Of a stretch of DNA of 64,000 bases, positions 47,005 through 60,526 are shown in pieces. The notes under the pieces were generated by a model, which saw nothing but the letters and a program-made list of their open reading frames with translations, was not told the DNA's origin and did not search any database. Origin of the DNA: Tubulanus polymorphus (taxonomy: Eukaryota; Nemertea; Palaeonemertea; Tubulaniformes; Tubulanidae); contig NC_134029.1 in NCBI RefSeq assembly GCF_964204645.1, forward strand, positions 2,613,001 through 2,677,000, written 5' to 3'. Made by a program: the position numbers and the translations under genes. The stretch's first letter is position 1. Each line of letters begins with the position of its first letter.

Positions 47005-50000
47005 ACAGCGGACGTGACAAACGCTTCGATTATTAGTTATCGATGGTCACACAGACTTATCAACAGTCTGTTTATCATCCACACCTTGATTCGTTTATAA
47101 GACCGAATTGTTGTATATATTCCGGCGGGCTGCACACTCACTGAGAGTTACATCGACTGATGTTGTCTCGAAGCCGTTTCATTAACGAACTGATTACGAC
47201 ACATATCGCAGACGGACATCAAATCTGGCTTGGTTTCCGTTTATACTGCGTGTACAAAGTATTTTCAAACACATCAGTAATAAGGTAGATAATTACTGCT
47301 AGCCGATGGTAACTTCGGCAGTTTCCGAGCGTGCTAACTCGCGTTCGGTTGTGACTCATTAAATCTGTTATCGTTCGCGTTCGATTGGGTCCATCACGAT
47401 ACCGCACTTCCGGTACGGACAATAGCCACGTGGTGCGTTTTGAATCTAACGACTGATCCGCTCAGCCCGAGGAACTTATCAATTTGCATGAATTTTTCAT
47501 GGGTTTAAGTAGATTTTCACACGTAAGATGTACATTGCTTTGACAGTTTGTCATCCATCAAGTTGAGCGCTGTTTTTGGTCGTGTTTGCATGTTTATAGT
47601 TAATGAATCAGTTAACAAACGTTCACTAGGAGCAGGTGACACAACACCAGCAATGGCGACGGCAGCGACGGTGACAGCACTGTGTGTTCATAGAGATATA
47701 TATCTCGTGTGTTCTTGACACCGAGTAATCTGTTTTCACAACAGGCTCGAATCATCTGAAAACTTCAATTCATCTCTGATTTATTGAACACTTAGTTTAA
47801 TGGAACGATATAGTAACGATTAATGAGATTTTTCATGCTATCTACAGATTTAGATAGCTTCTTTTTCATCTGCCCATTCGAAAGTCGCGCGAAGCCTCGT
47901 CATAATTATCTAGACAATTTTCCAGTTTAGTTTGATAAATGTCAAGAAGTCAAGAATTTAAGAAGACTGATTGGCGTGAAGTTGAGGGAACCGAACATAC
48001 ACAGAAATGCGAGTCCTATAGGCATCAATATTGACGTGACGTCAAAACGGGGCATACTGGCCGTCGAGCGCAAGTGACTAACTGAAGTGAAAAGTCGCAG
48101 TTGGTGGCCATTTGACGGCCAATGACGCATTTGAATGATATTTTGAGTAACCAGAGATGCGAGAGAGCCTCTTACGTGGGGTATCAGTCACTCGGAAGGC
48201 GAAATCCAAGGTGTTAATGCAAAGAGCTATTCTACAGGATGCCAACTAATCGAAAGGATGTACAGTTATGCCATACCATTAAAAGATTTAGAAACCCACT
48301 GATATATTCTTCTTTTCATTTATCTTCTAGATATCTCCGAATTTTCTCTATGATTTATCTATTGATTTTAAGTTCCGAATCAATATTGACAGGAAATTGA
48401 GGCCCAGCTATAATTATACGGCCTCGTGTGGTCAAGATACAGAGTTAACCACACGACCATAATAGATATAGGATTTATACGACAAAGTGGTAAATTCTAA
48501 AGGAATCTGTGAGACAAATACAATCCAAATAGGAAATCGAATCGTAAATGAAAATGCGGATAAACAAAGACACGGCGTCTTCATCGGTATTAAACACATC
48601 CAACACGCTTCATCATTAATTTTCAATCATTCTCTTTCATAACCTTAACGACTTACATACACAGACATTAAACTAAACCCGTCGTGAAATGCATGTCTCC
48701 GTTCGTTAATGGGGTTTGCTGTCAAGTTGCTCGTGTCATCGACGAAGAACCGAATTGACATCAATTCTGTTTTAAGATAGATCGGTTTCGGCAAACACAT
48801 GCAAAGCTGCATTTAAATTTCAACAAACGTGGCTCGTAAAACTCATTACAGTTTAATTAATTCTGACCCGTGGTATAGTTTTAATTCCATTAAGCCATTA
48901 TACCCCACGCAATGTTACAATTTCGTTGATTTCTCCGATAGACAGGGGCTGTTGCGGTTTTGCGGTGCGCCATCGCTTAGCTAAAACGGAAACAATAGCC
49001 AACACGCTCACAGATCCACCTGCCGCGGATGACGAGCTGTCCAAATAAAATAAATGATTCGATTTAAAAAAATATTAATTGTATCCATCAGAAAGTATTC
49101 GGATTTTAGCAATTCACGTTGGGAATTGATACAACATTGGACATGCCCAAATATGGGAATGGCACGAGCCAAAGTTATATATTTTTTAATGGATATATTT
49201 TGATCCTGGTCGAGCTCTTTGAACAAATGCTGACAGAATTGAAATTCTTGTAATCAGAAAATTAGAGATAATAGGGTATTTGGCAATCAGTCACCTCACT
49301 AGACTAGTCACCTCACCAGACTGGTCACTTCACTGACAATCTATAACGAATTAACTAATTCTTTATGACCAAACAAATTCAACCGCCTCTAATCGGCGGC
49401 ATAGTGGTTGGTGCACTGGGTTTGACTATTGCAATTTTGGAATTACGAGCTAGTATTGCTTTCCCGAAGTACTATATTATACGTGCCTTTCGGTGAAAAA
49501 TGTCAATTTTGAAATAAAGAACTGCCATTGACATTTTTGCTCCTGACTTACCCCGCCATTGGAGGGATTCGAACCTGGTTGCGTCAGCTCCGTGTTCGGA
49601 TGACGACGGCGCTGTAGACGATGATGGGGGCGATGAAATGAACAACAGAAATTTTGAATACGCCGATTACACTGCAAATAATGAGAATGAAGCATTTTCT
49701 ATTTGCTTAATGTTTTTATCATGATTGAAGTTTTGTGAAATAAACGGTTAATTATTCAGCGACTTCAGACTGCGCGCTCAACGTTTGAACATTAACAAAC
49801 ATATTACAAACTTTTATAAGTTAATTACTCATTCTGTTTGTGATAGGAATGAGAGGTTTTGAAGTCTTCAAGTAAATTGCGTCGTTATCATGTCTCAACT
49901 GAAGATGCCTTTCAAGTCGTGGAGTTTACCCGTTGGAGTGTGTTAAAGACACGAGTCGTAATTAGCAGTACAACAAATCGCAAACAGAGACTGTGTCTAT

Positions 50001-53000
50001 CCGCTCTACCGCAGCAAACAGAGCCTGACGTATTTACCGCAGTCGGCTTCGATCTATATGTAAAAACAGCTCATGTTTGAATAATCTCTTTAAGGAGACT
50101 TTCATGTTTCTTTAGAGAAGAAATTACGCGTCGGTGGATGTCGGAATCTTTCTTAGTTACCTACGTCATGGGGTACACGCCAACGCGGGGGGGGGACAGA
50201 ATGGGCTTGGAATTTTTCATTCCAGGTAGAAATTTGCCTGCGTACAGCTATATTACGAAAAGGTCATTTGAGATTCGGTCTACAAAAGGATTTCTTATAA
50301 TTTCTTATTGATTTTTGATAATATCCAAGATATACATAAACACTTGGAATTGTTTGTCCGGCTTACAGCCCTGTATGGACATATTACTTTGTGTCTGTCG
50401 TGATAAGACAAAAGAGTGTACATGCCTAGAGATGCTAGATACAGATTGTGACAATGCAAACATCTCTAATTCATAATCACTTGTTAGAATTGCTTTGTCC
50501 GAGTGGGTTATTATTAATCGAAGCAACATGGCGTCTTCGACGGCAAATGATTATTCATGTTTTTCTATTTGCACGCAACGGACGATTGATACTTACTAAG
50601 ATTCACCGCCCAGAAAGATGGTGGCTATAGTCGTATGTATAAACATTACCGGAACAATACGGACCGTTATCATGTCATCAGAATAAACCATTGGAATGTA
50701 TTGAATTATAAACAACGTTTTCTTCAACTCACACGCTATAATGACGACCCGGAAAGCGGTTGGGTTTTGAATAATTGAGTATTGATTTTACCTTAAAAGC
50801 AATAGAATGATCATCGGACATGAATTCTTAAAACTATGGAGGGTTTAATTGTTTAAATCATTCGTTAACATCTTCCAGGGAGTTGTTAATTGTAACCAGT
50901 ACAGAGGAAGCTGAGAAAGCGAAAATGAAATTTCACAGGTTTTGAATATTCGCACCTGCATAGATTTGAGGTACGAGATTAGAGACCGGAGTAAGTCTGA
51001 CTTTTAAGTTGAACTACGAAACTCTGGACACACCATCGATCTTAACTTGCGATTCGTCTTTGCCTGGTATACGTGGACCTGCACCAAAGGCTCCTTTGAA
51101 TTCTAATGCTGAAATTATGACTAACACTTTGTCTGTTTACGGCAAACCTCTGACAACTCATCACTGCGCTGCACTTCAAGTGGTCCAGGGATTTACCCCA
51201 ACGTGTGAATTAATTTCCTTTTGCTGGTTAGAAATCTTTTTCTTCTGTGTGCAATCTTTGAAATTGTAATCAGATCTTGTGGATAATTCGGAATATCTAG
51301 TGTGTATGTGTTGTGATGTGTATTTCCTGTAGGTAACGCCGTCTCACAATAGTAAGACGGATGTCTCTTGTTGGGTGTCGAAGATCGAATCAGATCATCT
51401 AAAAGTCAGAGACCGCCATATCGATCCGAAACGAAGAACGATCAATGCGTCCTCTCCACTGCAAAATATTTACAAAGATGTTTCAAACGACTGCAAAACG
51501 GCCCGATATGCAAAGATCGGGCTTTAACGCTATTCGCATCAACCGAGTCGTGATAAATTAGAAAAGAATGTTTTCTCAATAAGCCATTGATATGAATTGA
51601 GTCGATACTAAGTGATCTTTTCTAACAAGAAACTTTGTTACAGGTTCTGTAGTGCTAATTGACTGTGTATTGAGATTCGTTGGAATGGAAGTAACGACTG
51701 TCTTCAGATCGCGGTGAGATATCCGTTTTTATCGCGCGCCAGCATGCAGTTATACCGGAAGTGATGATCCGAACGCGGCCCAATTTGCTCCCGGTCGTTA
51801 TTATACGTTACCAAAAACATTGACGCCTTTAATTCCTAATCACTGACAATTCATGTAACTAAACAGAAGATGCGGCGGTAAACAAGAGCCGCGGCTCGGT
51901 CGGGGTATCGTTAATTATACAGATCCTTCTCCCGATGTCGCTTCGTTATTTTACCGACAAGACAATAGCTAAAGTGGATATCATTGTGGTCAAAACCGAT
52001 GGCATCTTATTAACGTTAAAATGGCTTCTATTGTACGATACATCGTTAGCGGCTTATAACGTATCAATAAGAAATCAGACAAACAAAGAATCAACCTCCG
52101 ACTCTCGTGTGCGATGCACGTATTAATTGTCATCGACGTCAATAATTAGTAACCTGTATTACTCCTAATGTAGAATCTTACTGTTTCATCTCTGCATCTC
52201 CAGATCAGTGAACAATGACAACAATTCATTAAATAGGACAACACGTTATTGTCTGTCGGAGTGTCGGCACATGTCGACAGGTGATCGCCCATCCATAGTC
52301 GCACTTTCCTAACTACCTACTCGTCAAATTATCGGTACTAGAATGGGTATGAAGGTGCGTTCGGACCCACCTGGTAGGATCGCGTGAGTTATCCAGACTA
52401 TAATGTATGTTCTATGATGGCAGATGCGTTTGCAAGTTTACGGAGCTGTAATGTAATATGTATATACGTATGGTTCCTATGAAACTGTGTTTGGTTTATA
52501 TTGAAAATGGTAAATGATTTGCCCAATTTTGTGTACCGTATGACTGATCCAATCATATGCATTATGCCGAAATCTTGCAATTTGGCTAGATCTAGTTCCA
52601 CGTTGTTTCGTGGATGGGTCTGACTTTTTGACGTTCGTGAACTAAATCAATTAAGCAGTTTTTACAAATTACAATAGAAAGAATCTTATAAAATAATAAA
52701 TTTAACATGAATAATCAACTTTATTTGAGATATTTTTGTAAATCCAAGATGAATTTATCTGCACACGTGTATGGCTATAAGAAACAATGCGATGCATTCG
52801 ATCTCATTATCATCACTACTTATCATAAAACTTTATTTTTCAAGGCGCCTGGACGTCCTTGCAATTGTACAGCCTTAACAGGCTCTGTTCAGGCCTATCA
52901 TCAATCTACTAATTTCGGCATTCCATGTATTCCTTTTGTAATTTGGTATTCATTTTAATTGCTGATGACATAAATATCATCATCATCATCATTATTATAT

Positions 53001-53576
53001 TATGCGACTTAACTTTATTCTACATTCTACATACAGCGTGTGATTAGATACGACGATGAAATTTACTTCACTCTAACCATGCTCAGTGGTTCATAGACGA
53101 TCTTACAGGATTTACAAACGGAAAAGTAACAATACACCTGCGGCCAAAGCAACGCCAGCGAGCGATATTAGTGAGAACTAGTGAAGAATCTTGTCCAATC
53201 AGGCGACATCTGGCAGAATATCGACGCATGAAATTGACTACGTACGCATTGGAAATAATAGAAACGATCAACCTTTTTCTCTCAACTTAACTTACTCCAT
53301 ATTTACACAAAACATTTAAAAAAAAATGTCATTAATACAGCATTAGTTTAGCCTTTGTTGGCTAATAATTCATCGACGAATATTCGCTGTTTCACTGTAC
53401 AAAGTACAAAGTTTTTAAACTTCGAACCCGAGTCCAAAAGCTATCTCTAGTAACGACATTCTCATTGATTCGTCATTTGAATCTTATATATACTATATGC
53501 AGATCTGAATCGAACAGAAATACGATTGTAAATAGATCTGAAATAAGAAACAAGTTTAAGAAAAAGGATTTAGACG
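47005..53576. other. Gene-free stretch before the DEG/ENaC gene
   Basis: No recognised exon. Scattered ETS sites occur at about 47,404 and 51,756 (ACCGGAAGTGATG). There are an isolated B box at 49,565, a run of nine G at 50,187-50,195 and a CAT repeat near 52,980. A TATATATA run near 53,486 may belong to the channel gene promoter. Confidence 0.5.
49565..49575 (-). repeat. Isolated tRNA-type B box, possible third SINE-like copy
   Basis: GGTTCGAATCC on the minus strand, flanked by CAACCA before and CCTCC plus a GGCGGGG stretch after. The layout resembles the 45.6-45.9 kb pair, but no matching acceptor stem can be found. A degenerate SINE is likelier than a tRNA gene. Confidence 0.35.
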
Positions 53577-56500
53577 ATGCTGCCGTTTCGTCAGACCAAA
53601 CAGCAGTCTTCTAGTTCCGGTGTAATAGCGAGCACATCGCGCGCTGAGAATAAATCCTCGCCTACCAGGGGAGGTGCACTGCCGTATACCAACATGGATC
53701 GGACACCGTCTAATTCCGCGGATAGTGAACGCAAACCACATATCTGCTGGTATTCAGGTAAGTGTGGTTTTATCAGTGAACATACGTGGAAGTTGGCTTA
53801 CCTAACAGCAATTACAATCTGCTGCAATATCCAATGACGCAATGAGAGTTTTTATTTTGGGACGACCCGCATTCGGACGCCGGCGCGCCGGGGAATAGAA
53901 TTGGCTATTACTACTGCAGTACAGTTAAAATGTATATGATATACCAATGTATGCATTGGAAACGGCTGGGATAACGATCGGTTTGAATGAAGCGCGAGGG
54001 AAAATTTCTGAACAAGATATCAAATAAAGCTAATGAGTACTAATATAAGCCGCAACAAATGGGGCACGTTTTACATTTAATTACATACATGATATGTATA
54101 TATTTTTCTCTTAATTAGTAAAATTAGGGTTACATTTATGGAAGCATCTGAATTATGATGTCGGAATATAAAACGTTTATACATATATCGGGCAGGGATT
54201 AATATCTAGCGCTGTATGCGCTCTCTGCCATATGTTACTTTAACACAATCATCGTATATATTAACACGAATACCGCTTTGTGTATAAAGTGCACAAACCT
54301 GTACAAACTGGCCGAATGGAGAGTTCCGGCATAATGATTTAAAAACACACCAAACGTGAAAAGCGCACACGGCGTCGCGGGGAAAGAGCGCGCTTAAGAT
54401 TTGAATTTTGGGTCCATGGCAGGACCGTAGCAATACAGCATTATCATTGTACAACGATGATATCTCCTCTTAACAACTACTCACGAATTGTTGTTTAGTT
54501 TTACGATTGGTTTTTAGGCGTGGTTTGGTGTTCATTTTTAATCCGGAAAAACTCTGACTCGCTCGCAAGCTACCGATATGCGTGAAACCTGAACCGTCAA
54601 GTGCTGCCCCTATATACGCTGACGGCGAATATGTGAACCAACTTAAACTTGCATGCCATAGTAGAAATTATGGGCTCATTAGTTCCCACGTTGACCGCTA
54701 ATGATTTGTATAGAGACAGCACTTAGCGGTTTAGATCTGATACTCTGCGTTGGGCCGAACTGCTGCACCGAAATACAAAACTGTCACATTTCATTTAACT
54801 ATCGTTTTGTAAATAAAAGAAGGAAATTTGTGATAAGAATCGATTAAGGATATAGGTACAGGAAAGGTGATAGTTTTGTAGAATTTAATAAAGGAATGCG
54901 TTTTTCCAAAAATATATGATTAGAGACACTTCGGGTGAAAATGTCGCTGTATACCAGAGCCCTGTCATTATCATCGAAAGCGTCTCGGTTCCAGAGAAAC
55001 ATTCATTTAAATGCAACCGTCATGTTTATATTTAGTAAGCGTTAGAATGCCAGAGTAACATGATCGTTTTTCAATACTAGGATTGGGAGGCAGTGAACAC
55101 GTTCATTCGGTTGAAAAATCATTCGCAAGTTCCACTTCGTGTCACGGTCTCGCGAGAATCAACGAGAGTTGTCACCCGACACGGAAACTAGTATGGACAA
55201 GTCTGGTAGCCATTGGTCTGGCTTGTATCGTCTGGCAAGTCAGTCTACTTGTACAGAACTACCTCAGTTGGCCCACCAATACCTCACTTAGTAAGAAGTA
55301 TGGAACTGATATGCCGTTTCCCGCCGTTACTATTTGCAATTATAACAGGTAGATTCATAATTCGATATCAATTCTCGATTTTATGAACGAAATAAATTCA
55401 TTTTCCGATACATTTTTTAGATATATTAAATCAACTTTGTCGCCATGTGAACAGGAGATTATTGATGCTTTAGCCCACGCGTACAGGGAAAACACGACGG
55501 AAGCCACCGGCAAGTGAACTTTACAAATAAAGATAAATTCGAAAAAAATGTGTCAAAAGAGTTGAATATCACGAAGTGCATATTTTTACAGATCATTTTC
55601 AGACTGTTATAAGCAGATGTAACGACGGTCATTTTGATTTGGACGAATTTAATAAAGCAAAAGGTTGGAAATTGGACGATAAGACGCTGTTGTCGTGTTC
55701 ATTTAAGGGAAAACCGTGCAAACAAAAAGTTCGTAGAAAGCAGGCGTTCATTTCAGGAGATCTGAACAGTCTTTGAGAAATAATGTAATATCATTAATCA
55801 GTAATACTGTTGTCTGTTTAGGACTGGACTCAAGTGAGCACACGACTAGGCAATTGTTACACTTTCAACGGAGCCGGAAGTATTAGTCAAACTCAGCCTG
55901 GTTCAGCGAGTGGTTTATACCTGGAAATAGATGTCGCTAGTGTATGTTACACATAATTCATCCACTCTTATTATACCGTGTATTTGTGCAGCGTTTTGAT
56001 TTCTCGAGTTTTCTATATTTAAGGATCAGTATACGTATCTATTAGATGAGTACACGCATACCGGTTTAAAATATCTCATTCACTCGCCGTCAGAACCGCC
56101 ATTTGTAATGGTGGAAGGCGATGACGTCAGTTCCGGTTTCGAGGTATCTACTAGCGTTCGCCGAAGACAAGTACGTAAGATGGGACTATAGAAGGTCAAG
56201 GCGATGTAGTTAACCTTCAAAAAAGCTCAAGATGCTTTAATTTTTAAGCTGTTTCTTTTTCAGCATTCAAACCTCGTAGCACCCTGGGGTGAATGCAGGA
56301 ACGACATTAAACTCGAAAACTTTGATTCGTACACAGTTCCAGCTTGTGTGTTGGAATGTCAGTCGAGATATGTGACCCAACGATGTGGCTGCAATCCTTC
56401 GTATTTACCAGGTATTATCATGCGTTATCGTTTCATTATCGTATAATTATCACAATAGTGAGAATTTCAGCATTAGCTTGAAAGGAACTGCGCTTAAAGA

Positions 56501-57325
56501 TGAATTGAATTATAGAAATTCATTTGTAGGAAAAGGAAAAAAATGCGATGTAACTGAAATGATTTGCGCTCGACTCGTGCATGGTGAGGGCAATAGACAT
56601 GCAGTATTCTTTTTATCGAAGACTGGGCCTGTTTAATGTGCATTTAAAACAATTCTATCACCAAATATTACAGCGGAAGTGAATTCTAATCTACCTCAAT
56701 TCTGCGACTGCCCGATAGCATGTGACTACAACCAACACGACGTCAGACTTTCATACGCCAGATACCCGACTGAAAAACACGCTCAAACTTTGGCTGAAAA
56801 AGCTAAACTTGACGCCGCTTATATCAAGTAAGTGACGCAGAACATCAAATAAGGAAAGTCCTAGTATTTCTTATTAATGATTTATTCGATACCATATCGT
56901 TTTACGTATACAACACAATAATGATATCAAATCGAGTCCATAATTGACTAAAAAGTAAACAGTATAGTGTTAGGACTATCCCTTGCTGTCCCGAGTTTTC
57001 TACGAGATATAGTGGTATTCTTTCAGATCGAATGTAGCGGCTTTGAGGATCTTTTTCGAGGAATTAAGTTACGAGAAGATTGAACAACAAGTCGCGGTTA
57101 CATTTGGAGATTTATTGGGTGAGGTTTAGATCTGTCTGATATATATTTCTAACCCCATATAATCCCTTTGAATTAATGTAATATTGCTTTTTTACAGGTG
57201 ATATTGGCGGACAAATGGGATTATTTCTCGGTATTAGTTTGATGACTACGCTGGAATTTCTGGAGTATTTTATCAATATCATATTTCGCATCATCAATAG
57301 AAACCAACAATTCAAACAAGATTAA
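53577..57325 (+). CDS. DEG/ENaC/ASIC-family sodium channel subunit, 10 exons, 487 aa
   Basis: Plasma-membrane trimeric cation channel subunit of the amiloride-sensitive degenerin family. Exons: 53577-53757, 55081-55348, 55421-55509, 55592-55728, 55822-55941, 56024-56170, 56264-56411, 56674-56827, 57027-57118, 57198-57325. They sum to 1,464 nt in one open frame with matching phases. Hallmarks: gating His-Gly at 82-83; TM1 about 97-118; post-TM1 motif FPAVTICN (140-147); Cys-rich ectodomain with CSFKGKPC, GNCYTFN (235-241), APWGEC (320-325), CGC and CDCPIAC (374-380); and TM2 with GQMGLFLGIS, giving the G-x-S selectivity filter G457-I458-S459. The C-terminal tail is short. Start ATG has A at -3; a TATATATA run lies near 53,486. 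ATTAAA at 57,377-57,382 may be the poly(A) signal. Two donors are non-standard (GC at 55,510, GTTCGT at 55,729). The subfamily (peptide-gated, acid-sensing, other) cannot be told from sequence reading. Confidence 0.93.
55510..55591 (+). other. GC-AG intron (intron 3) of the DEG/ENaC gene
   Basis: The donor reads G|GCAAGT and the acceptor TTTTTACAG, an 82-nt intron. The GC donor is the only nearby choice that keeps the frame (G|AT gives Asp180); the GT three bases downstream leads to a stop a few codons into the next exon. GC-AG introns are a known minor class and usually match the donor consensus at the remaining positions, as this one does. Confidence 0.7.
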
Positions 57326-57780
57326 AGGAAGCATGATAGATTTGAGCGATTATTTTGTAGAATAAGATATCATCCGATTAAAAAGTATTGTATTATTTTT
57401 CCAATTACGTCGTTTTTTCTCATTTTTTCTCTCTCAAGCAGAATCGATTCGATGCGGCAGCTTTAACTAAGTATCGAACGTATGTAGCGTTTATAACTAG
57501 CGATCAGAAAGGGCGTAGGCCTACAATACGTGCTGAGTGTATGTGAGTGTGTATCGTACTACATCTATAGCACTACTGTTAGTACTGTAAGGATTTATGC
57601 AGACTATTCTACTGAAAGATAGGAGAGCAGGAAACACGAATTTACTCGAGTCTATTCATGACAAAACGATTTAGGTCATAGATATTTTGTGGATGTGAAA
57701 CCAGTTTTTTACATTTTGATCATCTATTGTTCACCCGGGATTATTCAATTCACCTATGTAGTTATATTCAAACATAAGGG

Positions 57781-57793
57781 TATATATATATAT
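57781..57793 (+). promoter_or_regulatory. TATA-like run upstream of the DRAM-family gene
   Basis: An alternating TA run lies about 90-100 bp before the DRAM-family ATG (57,883), inside the 557-bp gap after the channel gene. It could place a start site near 57,815-57,825. Such runs are common in this AT-rich DNA, so the call is tentative. Confidence 0.3.
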
Positions 57794-57882
57794 GCTGTAC
57801 TTATATTCACATATATACGTCATATCGATGGATACAAAATAGTATTAGCTATATATACGAAGAGTGCAGTTCACGGATTAAA

Positions 57883-60526
57883 ATGGTTAGATGTGGCATG
57901 GGCTGCTGCCCTGGGCCTCACGTATTACCCATATCCATTGCGATTTTAACATTGCTATCGTTAATCACAGCGTAAGTCGTGTGCTCCTTAAATTCTAAGT
58001 GTCTTTTTAGAATTGGATTTTCCGATATTTGGATTAAACAGAAGAATTAAAATGAATTGATGATTTTCAGATACACGATATCGTTCTTAAAAGGACACAT
58101 AAAAAGGCAATTTCCATACATAAGGTAAGAAAAAGGCGTTCGTAAGATTGTACATTGTACAATTCTTGAATTCTCATAGCAAGCCGCCCATGTAACTGTA
58201 GATCTGGCTAAACTGACCGTACTCTGACTAATCTTTAAGGAGCGCTTTAATTCAACAGTACACAAGCCGTGAAAAATAGAATATACCATTTGCGGCAAAT
58301 TCTTGCATTCTTACAATATTCCAAGAGACCTTAACCAATATTTGAGCAGATTGTTGTTCGAGGTCAAGGCCACTTTAAAAGCTCTTAGTACAAATATGTT
58401 TGGTAAACATATTTGCAATATATCTGCTATAAGTGAAAAAACTTGTGTGATTTTATATTGAGATATCGTTTCAGTGAGACAGGGGCATCGAGTCCAGAAA
58501 GTTGTATATTTGGAGAGTTATGGAACACGATAGCAGTTTTATGTAAGATATCATGCGTATACCCAACTCAACTAGTATCAGATACCATACAGCACCATAC
58601 AATAATATCACCATAAACACCATACAGTCTTCATTATACCTACAACTATTTGAATATCGTTGCTTCAATTATATCAACGACCCTCATGTATGTGATGTGT
58701 TTCGCATTTGGTGCCCGGTTTTTACGGTCTCACCTGATCTCAGGCTTATTCCCAAGTCTGACTTTATTTTCCTATCTATTCATTTTTAGATGTCCCGTAT
58801 TTTACTCATTTTTGACGTTGTTTTTGCGTATTCGTGATACGTTTCTTATCTTTTCTTTTTGTTCGTTTCATTATTTTCTCTTTTTAGTAGGAATATTCTA
58901 CTATTTTATCAGTAAACAAGTAAGCGCATACTTCTCAGAGGTTTCCACGCGAGGAACCAGGCGTTTATTACGAATGAATAACGTGGCTCTCGCATTTGGA
59001 TTTTTAGACTCTTTTGGAATTAGCGTCGTCGCTAATTTTCAGGTACATTTACAATAGCTACATTTACGTAGAGAATAATTGATATCAATTAGAATAGAGG
59101 ATATAGAGAATTCCTATTTCTATCCAGAACTGGTAAATCTCTGTATGTAGATCGGATTACCAATTATAATTAATGGTTAAAGAATAGCCCGTACCTTAGA
59201 CGAAATAATTAAATTGAACCGACCGCATACAAATTCAAAAGATCGACTTCATTTTTGATTTAAACTCTTGACAATGAATCTAGTTTTCAATATTCTAAAT
59301 TCGTATGTAGTGTGTTTGAATCTTATTGCAATTAATGATTTTAGTTTTCCCTAACATTTCTTACACAAACATCTGTATTCTAGTGTATTCAAAGTTACTT
59401 TGATAATCTCTAAAATTCTTTATTTTTTCTCTCATAAATACCGAACTGTTTTCTTTATTTTTTTTCTAGATAACTAATCTCGGTTATACGCACTATGTCG
59501 GAGCAGCGCTCGCGTATCTTGGATTATGTGTGAACGCTGGTATCAACACCGCTTTGTCTTATAAGATGCATTATTTTACATCTCGTACCGTTTGTCGCAC
59601 GCGACTGGTAGCTACTTTTGGAATGACGTTGCTATCTTCGATAAGTACGATTTGTTTTTGATTGTCAAATTATGTAGAACATCAACGATTATTTTCACAT
59701 TTGGATTCGGTGTGGCGGTTAGATCGGAAATGAACTAGTTGATCCTAACCGTGGGAACTTGATCCAGGGCGCCTTAAAACATGCTATCTAATCCACTAGT
59801 CTCTAGTTTCCTAAACCCATGTTAATTTTGATCTTGTCAAATTATCTTTACAGCTTGCACGACGGGTGTGTTGTTTTGGACTTTATCTTATTCAGTGAGT
59901 AGAAATTCTAGTAAAGTCTAACAGTCGTCTCTTTCGCTTCTCTGTTTTAGTGGTCGTTGTCGATATGTTCTTTTGTTGCCAGTTGAAATCCCATTGTAAT
60001 GCACAGCATTGGAACATTTGGTTCATTGGATTTAAAAAGAAAATCTTCTTATCCTAACCTAGCTGTGTTTATGTGTGCGCGCTGAGCGTGTAGGGTGACC
60101 GTGGACCTTCATATCTAAGGCGGCCACACCCGTGAAGATTCGGGACCTCGGACCTTGAAAATTTCAGTGTCAGAAAATCAGCTTCTTTACTTTTACACAC
60201 GAATGTATTCACAGATAATTCTGGAACTGGTCTTGACTTACACTGTTTGTCTTAGCCTTCAGAAGCCCACTAATCTGATGAAATATTAATAACCTTTTCT
60301 TTCATTTCTTTTTCAATTGCAGAACTACAAACTCCATAACGCTAGTACTCTAAGTCAATGGTTAATGGTATTGATGATGTTAGTTTATGTTTTGACTTAC
60401 GTTCACGAGTTTAAACGGATGACGATAACACCACTTAAAATGAATATCCGTCTAAACGGACATGTTTACGATATGAATCTCGGCTCAGACGACGAATCAC
60501 GTGATTCTGAAGGGTCGTTGATTTGA
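57883..60526 (+). CDS. DRAM/FRAG1-family six-pass membrane protein, 7 exons, 261 aa
   Basis: Multi-pass protein of the FRAG1/DRAM/Sfk1 superfamily, whose animal members include the lysosomal autophagy modulators DRAM1/2 and the TMEM150 proteins. Exons: 57883-57971, 58071-58124, 58475-58542, 58888-59042, 59470-59644, 59854-59894, 60323-60526. They total 786 nt with matched phases and good GT-AG borders. Family signatures in the first extracytoplasmic loop are PYISETG (45-51) and PESCIFG (55-61), then SVVANFQ (116-122) after TM3. Six hydrophobic segments lie near 12-32, 62-81, 98-117, 128-150, 165-190 and 203-222. The tail is acidic and Ser-rich (SDDESRDSEGS). The ATG has A at -3 and G at +4. 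The gene lies 557 bp downstream of the channel gene in the same direction. The loop motifs resemble DRAM2 more than TMEM150, but a tree is needed to assign the subfamily. Confidence 0.9.

Noticed and set aside
58650-59057. Single 135-codon hydrophobic open frame as its own gene
   Set aside because: Only its last 51 codons belong to a real exon (58,888-59,042) of the DRAM-family gene. The upstream part is an intron with a long pyrimidine tract.
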